From Paenibacillus sp. HGH0039 (GTDB lineage Bacteria; Bacillota; Bacilli; Paenibacillales; NBRC-103111): DNA of 64,000 bases. Location: the NCBI RefSeq assembly GCF_000411255.1, contig NZ_KE150413.1, positions 1,836,580-1,900,579 on the forward strand, written 5' to 3'. The position numbers and the translations under genes were made by a program. The notes under the pieces are model-generated. The model had not been told where the DNA came from. It searched no databases and saw nothing but the letters and a program-made list of their open reading frames with translations. Numbering within the stretch: the stretch's first letter is position 1; the number at the start of each line of letters is the position of its first letter. Shown piece after piece: positions 19,434 to 29,500 of this stretch.

Positions 19434-19960
19434 GGGCAATCCCTCCTTCTACCGTTTACTTACAGTGTATGTGCATCCGCCCAGAAATGTGCAGGACAGC
19501 CGCGTTTTAGAGAACAGGGGAAGAGAAGCGTGCACAGGAGGGGAAATAGGAAAGGGGTGCCGACTGAAAGGAGGAAGGAGTAAGGAGAAAGGAGAAAGGA
19601 GTAAGAAACAGGATAGCGGCATCGGTCATCGACCCGATCCGGTCCGAATCGGACCGCGCTTACCAAATCGCGCAGAAGCCGGTGGACGGGATTTTGTGCA
19701 AAACGTTAGGCGAGCATAAGCGGAGGGATGGATTGAAAACCAGGGAATTTAACCGTTTAAAGATGCCGGGGGAAGGAGCGGAAACGCCGGAGAGGAAAAT
19801 GAGAAGCGCAAAAACGAGGCTAAAGACGCAGACGCTGGTTCTCGCAATTCGGACAACTTTTCCGCCGGCAGAGCCCGTAACTTAGCGAAAAGACGCGAAA
19901 TGCCTGACTTATTGTCTTAAAGTATTAACGGCATTAACCTATATTTCGCCATTGGACACG
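19434..19960. other. Gene-free stretch with purine tract and palindrome
   Basis: No gene is supported here; two short open frames lack ribosome binding sites and family features. The stretch holds a purine-only tract of AAGGAG-like repeats at about 19566-19612, a near-perfect palindrome CGGTCCGA-A-TCGGACCG at 19640-19656, and direct repeats ATTAAC (19924, 19933) just upstream of the marR promoter. Confidence 0.5.
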
Positions 19961-19969
19961 TGATATACT
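19961..19969 (+). promoter_or_regulatory. Extended -10 promoter of the MarR gene
   Basis: TGATATACT is a TGn extended -10 box 46 bp before the start codon; no good -35 box, which is usual for this class. Confidence 0.45.
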
Positions 19970-20014
19970 TGGATGGAAGAGTGGATGAGCCTTGAATCGG
20001 AGGAGTGATTGCAA

Positions 20015-20419
20015 TTGTATTCGGTAGAATTTGCGAAACTGTGGACGAAGCTTTCCAAGGAGCTCAAATCCAATATGGAAGACCAGCTTGCACCAACGAT
20101 AACGGAAGGCCAGCTTCACGTGCTGGAGCTGCTTGCGGCGAACGGCACGATGAAGCCTTCCGATTTTATTGAATATTTGGCTACGACGCCGGCGGCCGTG
20201 ACGACTCTGCTGGACCGCATGGAGCGAGCGGGACTCATTACCCGGAGCCGGGATGAAAAAGACCGCCGCGTCGTATGGGTCGACGCGACGGACAAAGGAA
20301 AATCCGAGCGGGAGCGCGGGCTGCAGATCCGTGAGGAAGTTCTGGATGCCTATCTCAGCCGCATTTCCTCCCACAATCAGCAGCTACTCGTTTATCTGCT
20401 CGGGAAGGTTGCGAACTAG
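20015..20419 (+). CDS. MarR-family transcriptional regulator
   Basis: 134 residues. Winged helix-turn-helix: KPSDFIEYLATTPAAVTTLL is the recognition region and RSRDEKDRRVVWV the wing with the MarR D-R-R signature. It would bind DNA as a dimer and respond to a small molecule; the target is unknown and may be its own promoter. TTG 20015 is chosen because GGAGGAG (19999-20005) is 9 bases away; TTG 20009 is only 3 bases away. The last 36 bases overlap the 3' end of the convergent pseudouridine synthase gene. Confidence 0.85.
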   Translation: MYSVEFAKLWTKLSKELKSNMEDQLAPTITEGQLHVLELLAANGTMKPSDFIEYLATTPAAVTTLLDRMERAGLITRSRDEKDRRVVWVDATDKGKSERERGLQIREEVLDAYLSRISSHNQQLLVYLLGKVAN

Positions 20420-21121
20420 TTCCTGCCACAAGAACCAGGGGTGACGCTCGGGAGGCACCGACCGGAAGGTCAGCGTCTCCTGCTGCGTCGGGTGCGGGAA
20501 GGACAAACGGGCCGACCAGAGAGCAAGCTGCTGACCCGGTTCGTTCGCTCCGGCACCGTACCGCTGATCCCCGTACAGAGGGCAGCCGATGGCCGCCAGC
20601 TGTACCCGGATCTGATGCGGCCTGCCCGTGTGCAGCTTCACCAGGACGAGGCTGAGCCCTTCGGCGCTGCCGAGCACCCGGTAGTCAAGGAGCGCCTCTT
20701 TGGCGCCGTCCTTGCCGGGTTTGACCACGGATACGGTGTTTGTCCGCGTATCCTTGAGCAGCCAGTGCCGCAGGGAGCCCTGCGGCTCCTTGGGTCTGCC
20801 CCGCACGACGGCCGCGTACGTCTTGTCGAACGTCCGTGTCCGCACGCTGTCGGAGAGGCGGGAAGCCGCCTTGGATGTTTTGGCGAACACCATGACGCCG
20901 CCGACAGGCCGGTCCAGCCGGTGCACGAGCCCGAGGAAGACGTTGCCCGGCTTATGATGCCGGCGCTTCAGGTCTTCCTTGAGCACGCTCAGAAGATCGG
21001 GATCGCGCGAGCTGTCCTCCTGCGTCGGCATATTGACGGGCTTCTCCACGACCAGCACGTGGTTGTCTTCGTAGAGGACGGGAATCGCCGCCCCGTCCGC
21101 CGCATGCTTCGGTCCCGCCAT
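20384..21121 (-). CDS. RluA-family pseudouridine synthase
   Basis: 245 residues. The catalytic motif GLVHRLDRPVGGVMVFA carries D70, the nucleophile of the RluA family. LHTGRPHQIRVQLAAIGCPL and GDQRYG are also family motifs. It isomerises uridine to pseudouridine in rRNA or tRNA; no N-terminal S4 domain is present, so this is a short form and the target site cannot be assigned. GGGAGG in the end of the upstream methyltransferase gene serves as ribosome binding site, and the genes are 3 bp apart, suggesting a two-gene RNA-modification operon. Confidence 0.88.
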   Translation of the reverse strand: MAGPKHAADGAAIPVLYEDNHVLVVEKPVNMPTQEDSSRDPDLLSVLKEDLKRRHHKPGNVFLGLVHRLDRPVGGVMVFAKTSKAASRLSDSVRTRTFDKTYAAVVRGRPKEPQGSLRHWLLKDTRTNTVSVVKPGKDGAKEALLDYRVLGSAEGLSLVLVKLHTGRPHQIRVQLAAIGCPLYGDQRYGAGANEPGQQLALWSARLSFPHPTQQETLTFRSVPPERHPWFLWQELVRNLPEQINE

Positions 21122-21124
21122 GGC

Positions 21125-21991
21125 TTACGCCTCCCAGCGGCCGAGAATCCCGCACGGCAGCGTCAGCTCGCTTGCGGTGATCGGAAGCCCGATTTCGCCT
21201 GCGGTAATATGTCCGCCGTAACGCTTGTGCATCGCCAGGGTCAAAATATTTTTGAGCACCGTGGAAGAGATGCCGGTCGTATACGAATTGACGAGCAGGA
21301 ACAGCGGGTTGTCCGATAAGATCGTCATGCACGTCTCGATAAACGGATACAAATCGTCCTCAAGCTTCCAGGTTTCCCCGTTGGGTCCGCGTCCGTAGGA
21401 CGGAGGGTCCATGATGATGGCGTCGTATTTGTTGCCGCGGCGCTGCTCGCGCTGGACGAATTTGAATACGTCGTCCGTAATGAATCGCACATGGCGGTCT
21501 GCGAGGCCGGACAGCTCGAGGTTTTCTTTCGCCCACTGCACAACGCCTTTCGAAGCGTCGACATGGACGACCGAAGCGCCCGCATGGGCGCAGGCGACAG
21601 TGGCGCCGCCCGTGTAAGCGAACAGATTCAACACTTTAATGGGACGGCCGGCATTGCTTATCTTGTCCATCATCCAGTCCCAGTTGGCGGCCTGCTCGGG
21701 GAAGAGGCCCGTATGCTTGAATCCGGTCGGTTTAATATGAAACCGGAGTTTGTTGTCATACGAGATCGTCCAGCGTTCCGGCAGGGTCTGGCGGAAGTCC
21801 CAGTTGCCGCCTCCGGAAGAACTGCGCCGGTAATGCCCCGCGGCCTGCTTCCAGTTTGCCGTTTCGGCCGTCAGCGGCCAAATAATTTGCGGGTCGGGAC
21901 GCCGCAATACATAAGAACCCCAGCGTTCGAGTTTTTCTCCTCCGCCGGTGTCCAGGAGTTCATAGTCGTTCCAGCGATTAGCTACATACAT
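21125..21991 (-). CDS. SAM-dependent rRNA methyltransferase-like protein
   Basis: 288 residues. SAM-binding motif I VLNLFAYTGGATVACA (about residues 120-135), acidic ribose ligand in VVHVDASKG, and catalytic DPPSYGRGP (about 195-203). This set matches the RlmI/RlmL-like methyltransferase fold (COG1092 type). There is no N-terminal PUA domain, unlike RlmI, so the substrate is uncertain but rRNA is likely. It is translationally linked to the pseudouridine synthase gene downstream. Start ATG 21991 has GAAGGAAA upstream on the minus strand. Divergent from the glycogen operon. Confidence 0.8.
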   Translation of the reverse strand: MYVANRWNDYELLDTGGGEKLERWGSYVLRRPDPQIIWPLTAETANWKQAAGHYRRSSSGGGNWDFRQTLPERWTISYDNKLRFHIKPTGFKHTGLFPEQAANWDWMMDKISNAGRPIKVLNLFAYTGGATVACAHAGASVVHVDASKGVVQWAKENLELSGLADRHVRFITDDVFKFVQREQRRGNKYDAIIMDPPSYGRGPNGETWKLEDDLYPFIETCMTILSDNPLFLLVNSYTTGISSTVLKNILTLAMHKRYGGHITAGEIGLPITASELTLPCGILGRWEA

Positions 21992-22090
21992 CGGTTCATT
22001 TCCTTCTTTCCTCGCGTCAAAATGTACAGCGGTTCCTCATTCAAAAACAGCAATCCGTCCGCGGGCGGATGCCGGTATAACTTGCGGTTT

Positions 22091-22119
22091 TTAACACCGT
22101 TTTCTTCTAAGCATCTATT
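22091..22119 (+). promoter_or_regulatory. Candidate promoter of the glycogen operon
   Basis: TTAACA (22091-22096), 17-bp spacer, TCTATT (22114-22119). It would give a leader of about 105 bases before glgB. Confidence 0.4.
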
Positions 22120-22233
22120 GTACAACATCCCTTGATGGAAGCCAATATAAGGAGTGTGCCCGATAAAGCGCCTATTCGTTTCACGGAGTGCCGAATCGGG
22201 TACAAAAAGATGACTATACAAGAGGGGGATGGG

Positions 22234-24192
22234 TTGAAGCATATGGCGGGTAAACAGATCCCCGGCTCCGAAGACATCTACTTGTTCCATGAAGGAACTT
22301 CTTATCACAGTTATCGCCTATTCGGGGCACACGCAGAGAAAAGGGGTAAGACAACGGCCGTACGCTTTACCGTTTGGGCGCCTCATGCCCGTGAAGTGCG
22401 CGTCGTCGGCGATTTTAACGAATGGAACGGAGAAAACCACCGCATGGAGACCGTGCCGGAATCGGGCGGCATCTGGACGCTTGCGGTTCCCGGTCTGGCG
22501 GAAGGCTCCCTATACAAATATGAAATCCACACACCGGACGGCCGGATCATCCTGAAAGCCGATCCTTATGCCGTTTATTCGGAGCTGCGCCCGGGAACCG
22601 CTTCCCGCTTTTATAATTTGGACGGGTACAAGTGGGGGGACCAGAACTGGCGGCGCCAGCGCGCCCGGAAACCGGCATACGATCAGCCTTTAAACATTTA
22701 CGAAGTCCATCTCGGAACTTGGAAGAAGAAAAGCCGCGAAGAGGACGTGCTCCTCTCCTACCGAGAGCTGGCGGACGAACTTGTCGCTTACGTTCTCGAA
22801 ATGGGATATACCCATATCGAGCTGCTTCCGCTTGCGGAGCATCCTTTCGACCGTTCCTGGGGCTATCAGGCGACGGGCTATTTTTCGGTGACGAGCCGAT
22901 TCGGCGAACCGAGAGACTTTATGTATTTCGTGGATAGGTGTCACCAGGCGGGCATCGGCGTCATTATGGACTGGGTGCCGGGTCATTTCTGCAAAGACGC
23001 CCACGGCCTGCGCCAGTTTGACGGACAACCGCTCTATGAACCGGATGAGCCCAATCTGGCCGAAAAGCCGGAATGGGGGACGCTGGCCTTTGATTTTAAC
23101 AAGCCGGAGGTTCACAGCTTCCTTGTTTCCAACGCGATGTTCTGGATGGACAAATATCACATTGACGGCATAAGGGTCGATGCGGTAGCGAGCATGCTGT
23201 ATTTAAACTTCGGCAAGCCGCAGTCCATGTGGGTCGCGAACGAGCACGGAGGGGACGAGAATCCGGCCGCGATCCGGTTTTTGAAGAAATTAAACACCGT
23301 CGTCTTCGGCTCCTATCCGAACGCCTTGATGATGGCCGAGGATTCCACCGATTGGCCTCAAGTCACGACGCCTGTCGATGCGGGCGGACTGGGCTTTAAT
23401 TACAAGTGGAACATGGGCTGGATGAACGACATGCTGAACTATATGAAAATGGACCCGATCCACCGGAAGCATCACCATAATCTGATCACGTTCTCGTTTA
23501 TGTACGCGTTCAACGAAAATTTCGTGCTGCCGCTTTCGCATGACGAAGTTGTGCATGGCAAGCGGTCCATTCTGCATAAAATGCCGGGGGATTACTGGCA
23601 GAAGTTTGCCAACACCCGCGTGCTTTACGGTTATATGTCCGGTCATCCGGGGAAAAAGCTTCTGTTCATGGGCGGCGAATTCGCCCAGTTCGACGAATGG
23701 AAGGACCTGGAGGATCTGGACTGGTTTTTGCTGGACTATGAGCTGCACGGCAAAATGCAGGCCTATGTCCGGGCCTTGAACCGCTTCTACCTGGAGCAGC
23801 CTGCCTTATGGCAGAACGATCACGGCCACGACGGGTTCCAGTGGATTTCGCCCGACGATTCCAGCCAGAGCGTCGTCGCTTTTATCCGCAAAGGCAAGAA
23901 GGCCAAGGACGATCTCATCGTCGTGTGCAACTTTACGCCGGTCGTCCATCCGGATTACCGGATCGGCGTTCCCGGACCGGGGACGTATGCCGAAATCTTC
24001 AACAGCGACGACGAAGCTTACGGCGGGTCGGGCCAGGCCAACCGGCAGCCGCTTGCGAGCGAAGCGGTTCCGCTGCACGGTTTTGACTACAGCTTGTCGC
24101 TTCGCGTACCGCCGCTTGCCGCAGTTTATCTGAAACGATCACAAGTCGAACGTACCTCGCGACGAAAGGGGAAATCGAAAGATGCGAAGTAA
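22234..24192 (+). CDS. glgB: 1,4-alpha-glucan branching enzyme
   Basis: 652 residues from TTG 22234. N-terminal CBM48 ([13 protein letters not shown]) then the GH13 barrel. Catalytic residues: nucleophile D316 in [13 protein letters not shown], acid/base E369 in [10 protein letters not shown], and the third acid in [10 protein letters not shown]. It makes alpha-1,6 branches in glycogen. The frame is open to ATG 22132, but AGAGGGGGAT at 22221-22230 sits 5 bases before TTG 22234 and the usual IYLFHEG N-terminus follows shortly. It overlaps glgC by 11 bp. First gene of glgB-C-D-A. Confidence 0.93.
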   Translation: MKHMAGKQIPGSEDIYLFHEGTSYHSYRLFGAHAEKRGKTTAVRFTVWAPHAREVRVVGDFNEWNGENHRMETVPESGGIWTLAVPGLAEGSLYKYEIHTPDGRIILKADPYAVYSELRPGTASRFYNLDGYKWGDQNWRRQRARKPAYDQPLNIYEVHLGTWKKKSREEDVLLSYRELADELVAYVLEMGYTHIELLPLAEHPFDRSWGYQATGYFSVTSRFGEPRDFMYFVDRCHQAGIGVIMDWVPGHFCKDAHGLRQFDGQPLYEPDEPNLAEKPEWGTLAFDFNKPEVHSFLVSNAMFWMDKYHIDGIRVDAVASMLYLNFGKPQSMWVANEHGGDENPAAIRFLKKLNTVVFGSYPNALMMAEDSTDWPQVTTPVDAGGLGFNYKWNMGWMNDMLNYMKMDPIHRKHHHNLITFSFMYAFNENFVLPLSHDEVVHGKRSILHKMPGDYWQKFANTRVLYGYMSGHPGKKLLFMGGEFAQFDEWKDLEDLDWFLLDYELHGKMQAYVRALNRFYLEQPALWQNDHGHDGFQWISPDDSSQSVVAFIRKGKKAKDDLIVVCNFTPVVHPDYRIGVPGPGTYAEIFNSDDEAYGGSGQANRQPLASEAVPLHGFDYSLSLRVPPLAAVYLKRSQVERTSRRKGKSKDAK

Positions 24193-25330
24193 AGAATGTA
24201 TTGCCATGCTGCTTGCCGGAGGAGAGGGAAGACGACTCGGCGTGCTGACGCAGCAGCTGGCGAAACCGGCCGTTCATTTCGGCGGAAAGTACCGCATTAT
24301 CGATTTCACGCTCAGTAACTGCACGAACTCGGGCATCGACACGGTAGGGGTGCTCACCCAATACCAGCCTCTCGTGCTGAACTCCTACATCGGCATTGGC
24401 GGGGCATGGGACCTGGACCGTAAAAACGGAGGCGTAACGGTGCTGCCTCCTTTTATGGAGCAGGGCGGCGGCGACTGGTATCAGGGGACGGCGAATGCGA
24501 TTTACCGCAATATCGGGTTTATCGACCGCTATGAGCCGGAGTACGTGCTGATCATCTCGGGGGACCACATCTATAAAATGGATTACGATCGGCTGCTCAC
24601 TTACCACAAAACGAAGGGTGCGGACGCCACGATCGCGGTGATTGAGGTCAAGTGGGAAGAGGCGTCGCGTTTCGGCCTTCTAAGCGTAAATGAAGAAAGC
24701 GAAATTACGGAGTTCGCGGAAAAACCGAAAGAACCCAAAAGCAACCTCGCTTCCATGGGCGTATATATGTTTACCTGGAAGGCGCTTAAAAAATATCTGA
24801 TCCAGGATAACGAAAATCCGGACTCCAGCAAAGATTTCGGGAAGGACATCATTCCGGCCATGCTGGAAGAAGGGGCGAACCTCGTAGCGTACCCTTTCCA
24901 GAGCTACTGGAAGGATGTCGGCACCATTCAGAGCTTGTGGGAAGCGAATATGGACCTGCTGGACGATCCGACCCAGCTGAACCTGAACGATAAATCGTGG
25001 CGTATCTATTCCGTGACGCCTTATCAGCCTGCCCAGTTTGTTTCGGACGGGGCCCAAGTACGCCGTTCACTCGTGAACGAAGGCTGCTCCGTGTTCGGGG
25101 ATGTGGACCACTCCGTCCTGTTCTACGGCGTCCATATCGGCGAGGGCAGCGTCATCCGGGATTCCGTCATTATGCCGGGAGCGAGAATCGGCAGCAATGT
25201 CACCATCCGCAAGGCGATCATCGGGGAAAATACGATCGTGGACGACGGGGCGACCGTAGGAGACGGGGAAGAGATCGTGCTGATCGGCGGAGGAGAACAC
25301 ATACGGGCCACTACGGAGTTGAAAGGATGA
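24182..25330 (+). CDS. glgC: Glucose-1-phosphate adenylyltransferase, catalytic subunit
   Basis: 382 residues. Nucleotide-binding [37 protein letters not shown], catalytic [10 protein letters not shown], and FAEKP, then a left-handed beta-helix of hexapeptide repeats ([15 protein letters not shown]). It makes ADP-glucose, the committed step to glycogen. It overlaps glgB by 11 bp and is 7 bp before glgD, so the two subunits are co-translated. Confidence 0.93.
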   Translation: MRSKECIAMLLAGGEGRRLGVLTQQLAKPAVHFGGKYRIIDFTLSNCTNSGIDTVGVLTQYQPLVLNSYIGIGGAWDLDRKNGGVTVLPPFMEQGGGDWYQGTANAIYRNIGFIDRYEPEYVLIISGDHIYKMDYDRLLTYHKTKGADATIAVIEVKWEEASRFGLLSVNEESEITEFAEKPKEPKSNLASMGVYMFTWKALKKYLIQDNENPDSSKDFGKDIIPAMLEEGANLVAYPFQSYWKDVGTIQSLWEANMDLLDDPTQLNLNDKSWRIYSVTPYQPAQFVSDGAQVRRSLVNEGCSVFGDVDHSVLFYGVHIGEGSVIRDSVIMPGARIGSNVTIRKAIIGENTIVDDGATVGDGEEIVLIGGGEHIRATTELKG

Positions 25331-25337
25331 GGGTAGC

Positions 25338-26447
25338 ATGAAGCATGTAATGGGCGTTATCAATCTGGTGAACGAGCCGGACGATCTGGAAGAGCTTACG
25401 CTTCACCGCTGTGCTGGCTCGGTTCCGTTCGGAGGCCGTTATCGGCTGATCGATTTTATTTTATCCAACATGGTGAATTCCTCGATCGGCAACGTGGCTG
25501 TGTTTACCCAGCACAAGTACCGTTCCCTGATGGATCATCTGGGTTCCGGCAAGGAATGGGACCTCGACCGCAAGAGAGGCGGCCTGTTCGTGCTGCCGTC
25601 CGTCCAGGACGATCCGGCGGGCATGTCGCGCGGAGATTTGTTCCAATTCTATTCCCACCGCGATTATTTCTACCGGGGCCGGGAAGAGCTGGTCATCATC
25701 GGCCGCAGCCATATGGTATGCAACATTAATTTCGAAGACGCCGTCCGCTACCACGAAGATATGAGAGCGGATGTTACCGTCATTTATAAAGAGGCGGAAG
25801 AGGAATACTCGGGCAGCTACCGCCGCCTTGCGGTACGTCCGGACGGCAGAGTGACGGTCATAGAGGACCAGACCGGACGTCTGCGTACGGACAACGTGTC
25901 CATGGAAATGTATATCATGAGCAAATCGCTCCTTCTGGACATGGTGGAGACTTGCCTGGCGCAGGGCTACGATCATCTGGTCCGGGACGGGATCATGAAG
26001 AACGTCGACAAGCTGAACGTGGTCGGCTACCGCCATGACGGCTATCTCGGAATCGTGAATTCGATCCAGGGCTACTACCGGCACAGCATGGAACTGCTGG
26101 ACCCGTCGGTGCTGCGGGAGTTGTTCTTCCGCAAGGATCTCATCTACACCAAGGTAAAGGACGAACCGCCTGCCCGTTACGAGGCCACCGCGAACGTGCG
26201 CAATTCCCTGATCGCCAACGGCTGCGTCATTGAAGGCAAGGTCGATAACAGCATCTTGTCGCGGGGGGTAAAAATCAGCAAGGGGGCTGTCGTGAAAAAC
26301 AGCATTATCCTGCAGAACTGCTCCATTGAAGAAAATGTCGTGATCGAGAACGCCATTCTCGACAAGGACGTGTTCATCAGCCGGGGGCGTGTATTGACCG
26401 GGGATGTTCGGGCACCTTTCATAGCAGCGAAAATGAAGGTCATCTAA
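25338..26447 (+). CDS. glgD: ADP-glucose pyrophosphorylase regulatory subunit
   Basis: 369 residues, GlgC-like fold. The nucleotide-binding glycine-rich loop of GlgC is missing: the N-terminus reads MGVINLVNEPDDLEELTLHR, and the catalytic SGDH is replaced by IGRSH. These are the features of GlgD, the non-catalytic partner that raises GlgC activity in Firmicutes. C-terminal hexapeptide beta-helix present. Ribosome binding site in the glgC-glgD junction. Confidence 0.9.
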   Translation: MKHVMGVINLVNEPDDLEELTLHRCAGSVPFGGRYRLIDFILSNMVNSSIGNVAVFTQHKYRSLMDHLGSGKEWDLDRKRGGLFVLPSVQDDPAGMSRGDLFQFYSHRDYFYRGREELVIIGRSHMVCNINFEDAVRYHEDMRADVTVIYKEAEEEYSGSYRRLAVRPDGRVTVIEDQTGRLRTDNVSMEMYIMSKSLLLDMVETCLAQGYDHLVRDGIMKNVDKLNVVGYRHDGYLGIVNSIQGYYRHSMELLDPSVLRELFFRKDLIYTKVKDEPPARYEATANVRNSLIANGCVIEGKVDNSILSRGVKISKGAVVKNSIILQNCSIEENVVIENAILDKDVFISRGRVLTGDVRAPFIAAKMKVI

Positions 26448-26464
26448 AACGGATTCCGACAATC

Positions 26465-26510
26465 AAAAGCCGTAACCGGACGCCGCCGAGCGGTTCCGGT
26501 TTGGCTTTTT
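26465..26510 (+). terminator. Imperfect terminator or attenuator between glgD and glgA
   Basis: AAAGCC...AACCGG pairs with CCGGTT...GGCTTT with a small bulge, followed by TTTT. It could reduce glgA expression relative to glgBCD. Confidence 0.5.
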
Positions 26511-26556
26511 CAAATAGAACTTAGAAGAAATTCAGAAGACGGGAGTGGAGACGTAC

Positions 26557-29500
26557 ATGAACATTTTGTTTGCGGCTTCGGAAGCGGCGCCTTTCGCCAA
26601 GACGGGCGGATTGGGTGATGTAATCGGGTCCCTGCCCAAGGAACTTAAACGCAACGGAGCGGATGTCCGGGTCATTCTGCCCAAATATGACGAGATTCCT
26701 CAAGTATTCAAAGACAAGATGGAGACGGCGAACCTCGTCACGTTCCGCGTAAATCTGGGCTGGCGCTCGCAGTACTGCGGCATCCAAACCCTGGAACACG
26801 AAGGCGTCACGTTTTATTTCGTGGACAACGAGTTTTATTTCCGCAGAAGCGGGCATTACGGATACGGCGACGATGCCGAAAGATTCGCGTTTTACTGCCG
26901 GGCCGTAATCGACTCGCTTCCGCATATCGGCTTCAAGCCCGATGTGATTCACTGCCACGACTGGCAGGCGGGCATGATTCCGGTTTTGCTTAGAGCGCAG
27001 TACAGCCCGTACTATCCGTTCTATGAAGATATCAAAACGGTCATAACGATACACAATCTGCGCTACCAGGGGCTTTTCTCCAAAGAGACGATGATGGATC
27101 TGTTCGGCCTGGACGCCGGCTATTTCAACGGGGATCAGCTCGAAATGTACGACGGCGGCAGCTTCCTGAAAGGCGGACTGCTGTATTCCGATCGCATTAC
27201 GGCGGTTAGCCCGACTTACGCGGAGGAGATCCGCACGCCGTTCTTCGGCGAGCATATGGACAGCCTGCTGCGCTACCGCAGCGAGGCGACCGTAGGCATC
27301 GTCAACGGGATCGACTACGATCTCTTCAATCCGATGACCGATTCCCATCTGGCTGTCACGTACCGGGACTCCTTGTCCAAAAAGCGGCTGAATAAAACGC
27401 ACCTTCAGCAGCGGCTGGGGCTGCCGGTCCGCGACGACGTGCCGGTTATATCGCTGGTGACCCGGCTGGTACAGCAGAAGGGGATCGATTTGATCCGTCA
27501 CGTGCTGCCGGAGCTGCTGTCCCTGGATGCCCAATGGGTGATCGTGGGAACCGGGGATCACGAATATGAGCAGCTGTTCCGCGAGGCGGCGGCCCGGCAT
27601 CCCGACAAGCTGGCTGCGTACATCGCCTTCGACGACGGGCTTGCCCGTCAGGTATACGCCGGCTCGGACCTCTTCCTGATGCCGTCGCTCTTCGAGCCCT
27701 GCGGAATCGGTCAGCTCATCGCGATGCGCTACCGCACGGTGCCGATCGTCCGCGAGACGGGCGGTTTGAAGGATACGGTGCAGCCTTACAATGAGTTTAC
27801 CGGCGAAGGCACGGGCTTCAGCTTCAACTCGTACAACGCTCACGATATGCTGCATACGGTCAGACGTGCGGTGCATTTCTATCTTCATGACCAGGATGCC
27901 TGGCGCAACCTGATGGCGAACATCAAGAAGACCGATTTCAGCTGGAAAAAATCGGCCCTGCAGTACAAGTCGCTGTACCAGGAACTCATCCGGGAGGCGG
28001 CGGACGCGTCCAAAGAGCGCCAGAGAGCCTGGCAGGAAGCGGAGCGGCGGCGCGGTGAACAGGAAGCTCAGCTCCGGGTGGCTGCGGCTCATGCGGCCCA
28101 GCTGAGGGAAGCGGCTCCGGCCGCGGCGAGCGGCCGGACCTCCGCCGGACCTAAGTCCGCTGCCGTCAGCGAGACGGGAGAAGACGACGGCGGCGGGGCC
28201 CCCGGAGGCAAAGCCTGGTGGAAAGAGAGCGTCGTCTACCAGATTTATCCGCGCAGTTTTAAAGACAGCAACGGAGACGGAATCGGGGATATTCCCGGCA
28301 TCATCTCGAAGCTGGATTACTTGAAGGAGCTCGGCGTCGACGTGATCTGGCTGTCTCCGGTTTATCAATCGCCCAATGACGACAACGGCTACGATATTAG
28401 CGATTACCGCGGGATTATGGACGATTTCGGAACGATGGCGGATTGGGAGAAGCTGCTCGCGGAAGTGCACAGCCGGGACATGAAGCTTATTATGGATCTC
28501 GTCGTAAACCATTCGTCGGACGAGCATGCCTGGTTCCTGGAATCCCGCTCCTCCAAAGAGAATCCCTACCGGGATTATTACATTTGGAGGCCCGGCCGTG
28601 ACGGACGGGAGCCGAACAACTGGACGAGCATCTTCAGCGGTCCCGCCTGGGAGTATGACGAGCAGACCGGGGAGTATTACCTTCATTTGTTCAGCCGCAA
28701 GCAGCCGGATTTAAACTGGGAGAACCCGAGGGTGCGCGAGAAAATCTACGATATGATGACGTGGTGGCTGGATAAGGGAATCGACGGATTCCGCATGGAC
28801 GTCATTAACATGATCTCCAAGACGGAGGGACTTCCAAGCGCGGGCGGAGACCGGTATGCATGGGGCGGAGATTATTTTATGAACGGCCCGAGGGTGCATG
28901 AGTTTTTGCGGGAAATGAACGAAAAGGTGCTTTCCCGTTACGATATCATGACGGTCGGCGAAACACCGGGTGTAACCCCGGACGACGCGGCCCGTTATGC
29001 GAATGCGGACGGCACCGAGCTGAACATGGTGTTCCAGTTCGAGCACATGGAGCTGGACAGCGGCTGGGGCGGCAAATGGGACCCGTGCGCCTGGAAGCTG
29101 AAGGATCTGAAAGCGACGATCGGCCGCTGGCAGACGGGGCTGCACGGACGCGCGTGGAACAGCTTGTACCTGAACAACCATGACCAGCCGAGAATGGTGT
29201 CCCGGTTCGGTAACGACCGCGAATACCGCGTGGAGTCGGCCAAAATGCTGGCGACCTTCCTTCATACGCTGGAGGGAACGCCTTACATTTATCAGGGCGA
29301 GGAGCTCGGCATGACGAACGTACACTTCAAAGGGATTGAGGATTGCCGGGACGTCGAGACGCTGAACATGTACCGGGAGCGCGTCACCGAAGGCGGCGGC
29401 AATCACGACGAGGTCATGAACGCGATCCGCATCAAAGGGCGGGATAACGCCCGGACTCCGATGCAGTGGAGTCCGGAGGAGAACGCAGGTTTTACGACCG

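Noticed and set aside
19682-19885. 67-codon plus-strand frame upstream of marR
   Set aside because: No ribosome binding site, no protein-like pattern, and it begins in repetitive DNA.
21992-22308. Minus-strand frame covering the glycogen operon leader
   Set aside because: Covers the likely promoter and the start of glgB; no family features.
26521-28686. Long open frame on the strand opposite glgA
   Set aside because: It mirrors GC-rich coding of glgA, has no ribosome binding site and no family motif.
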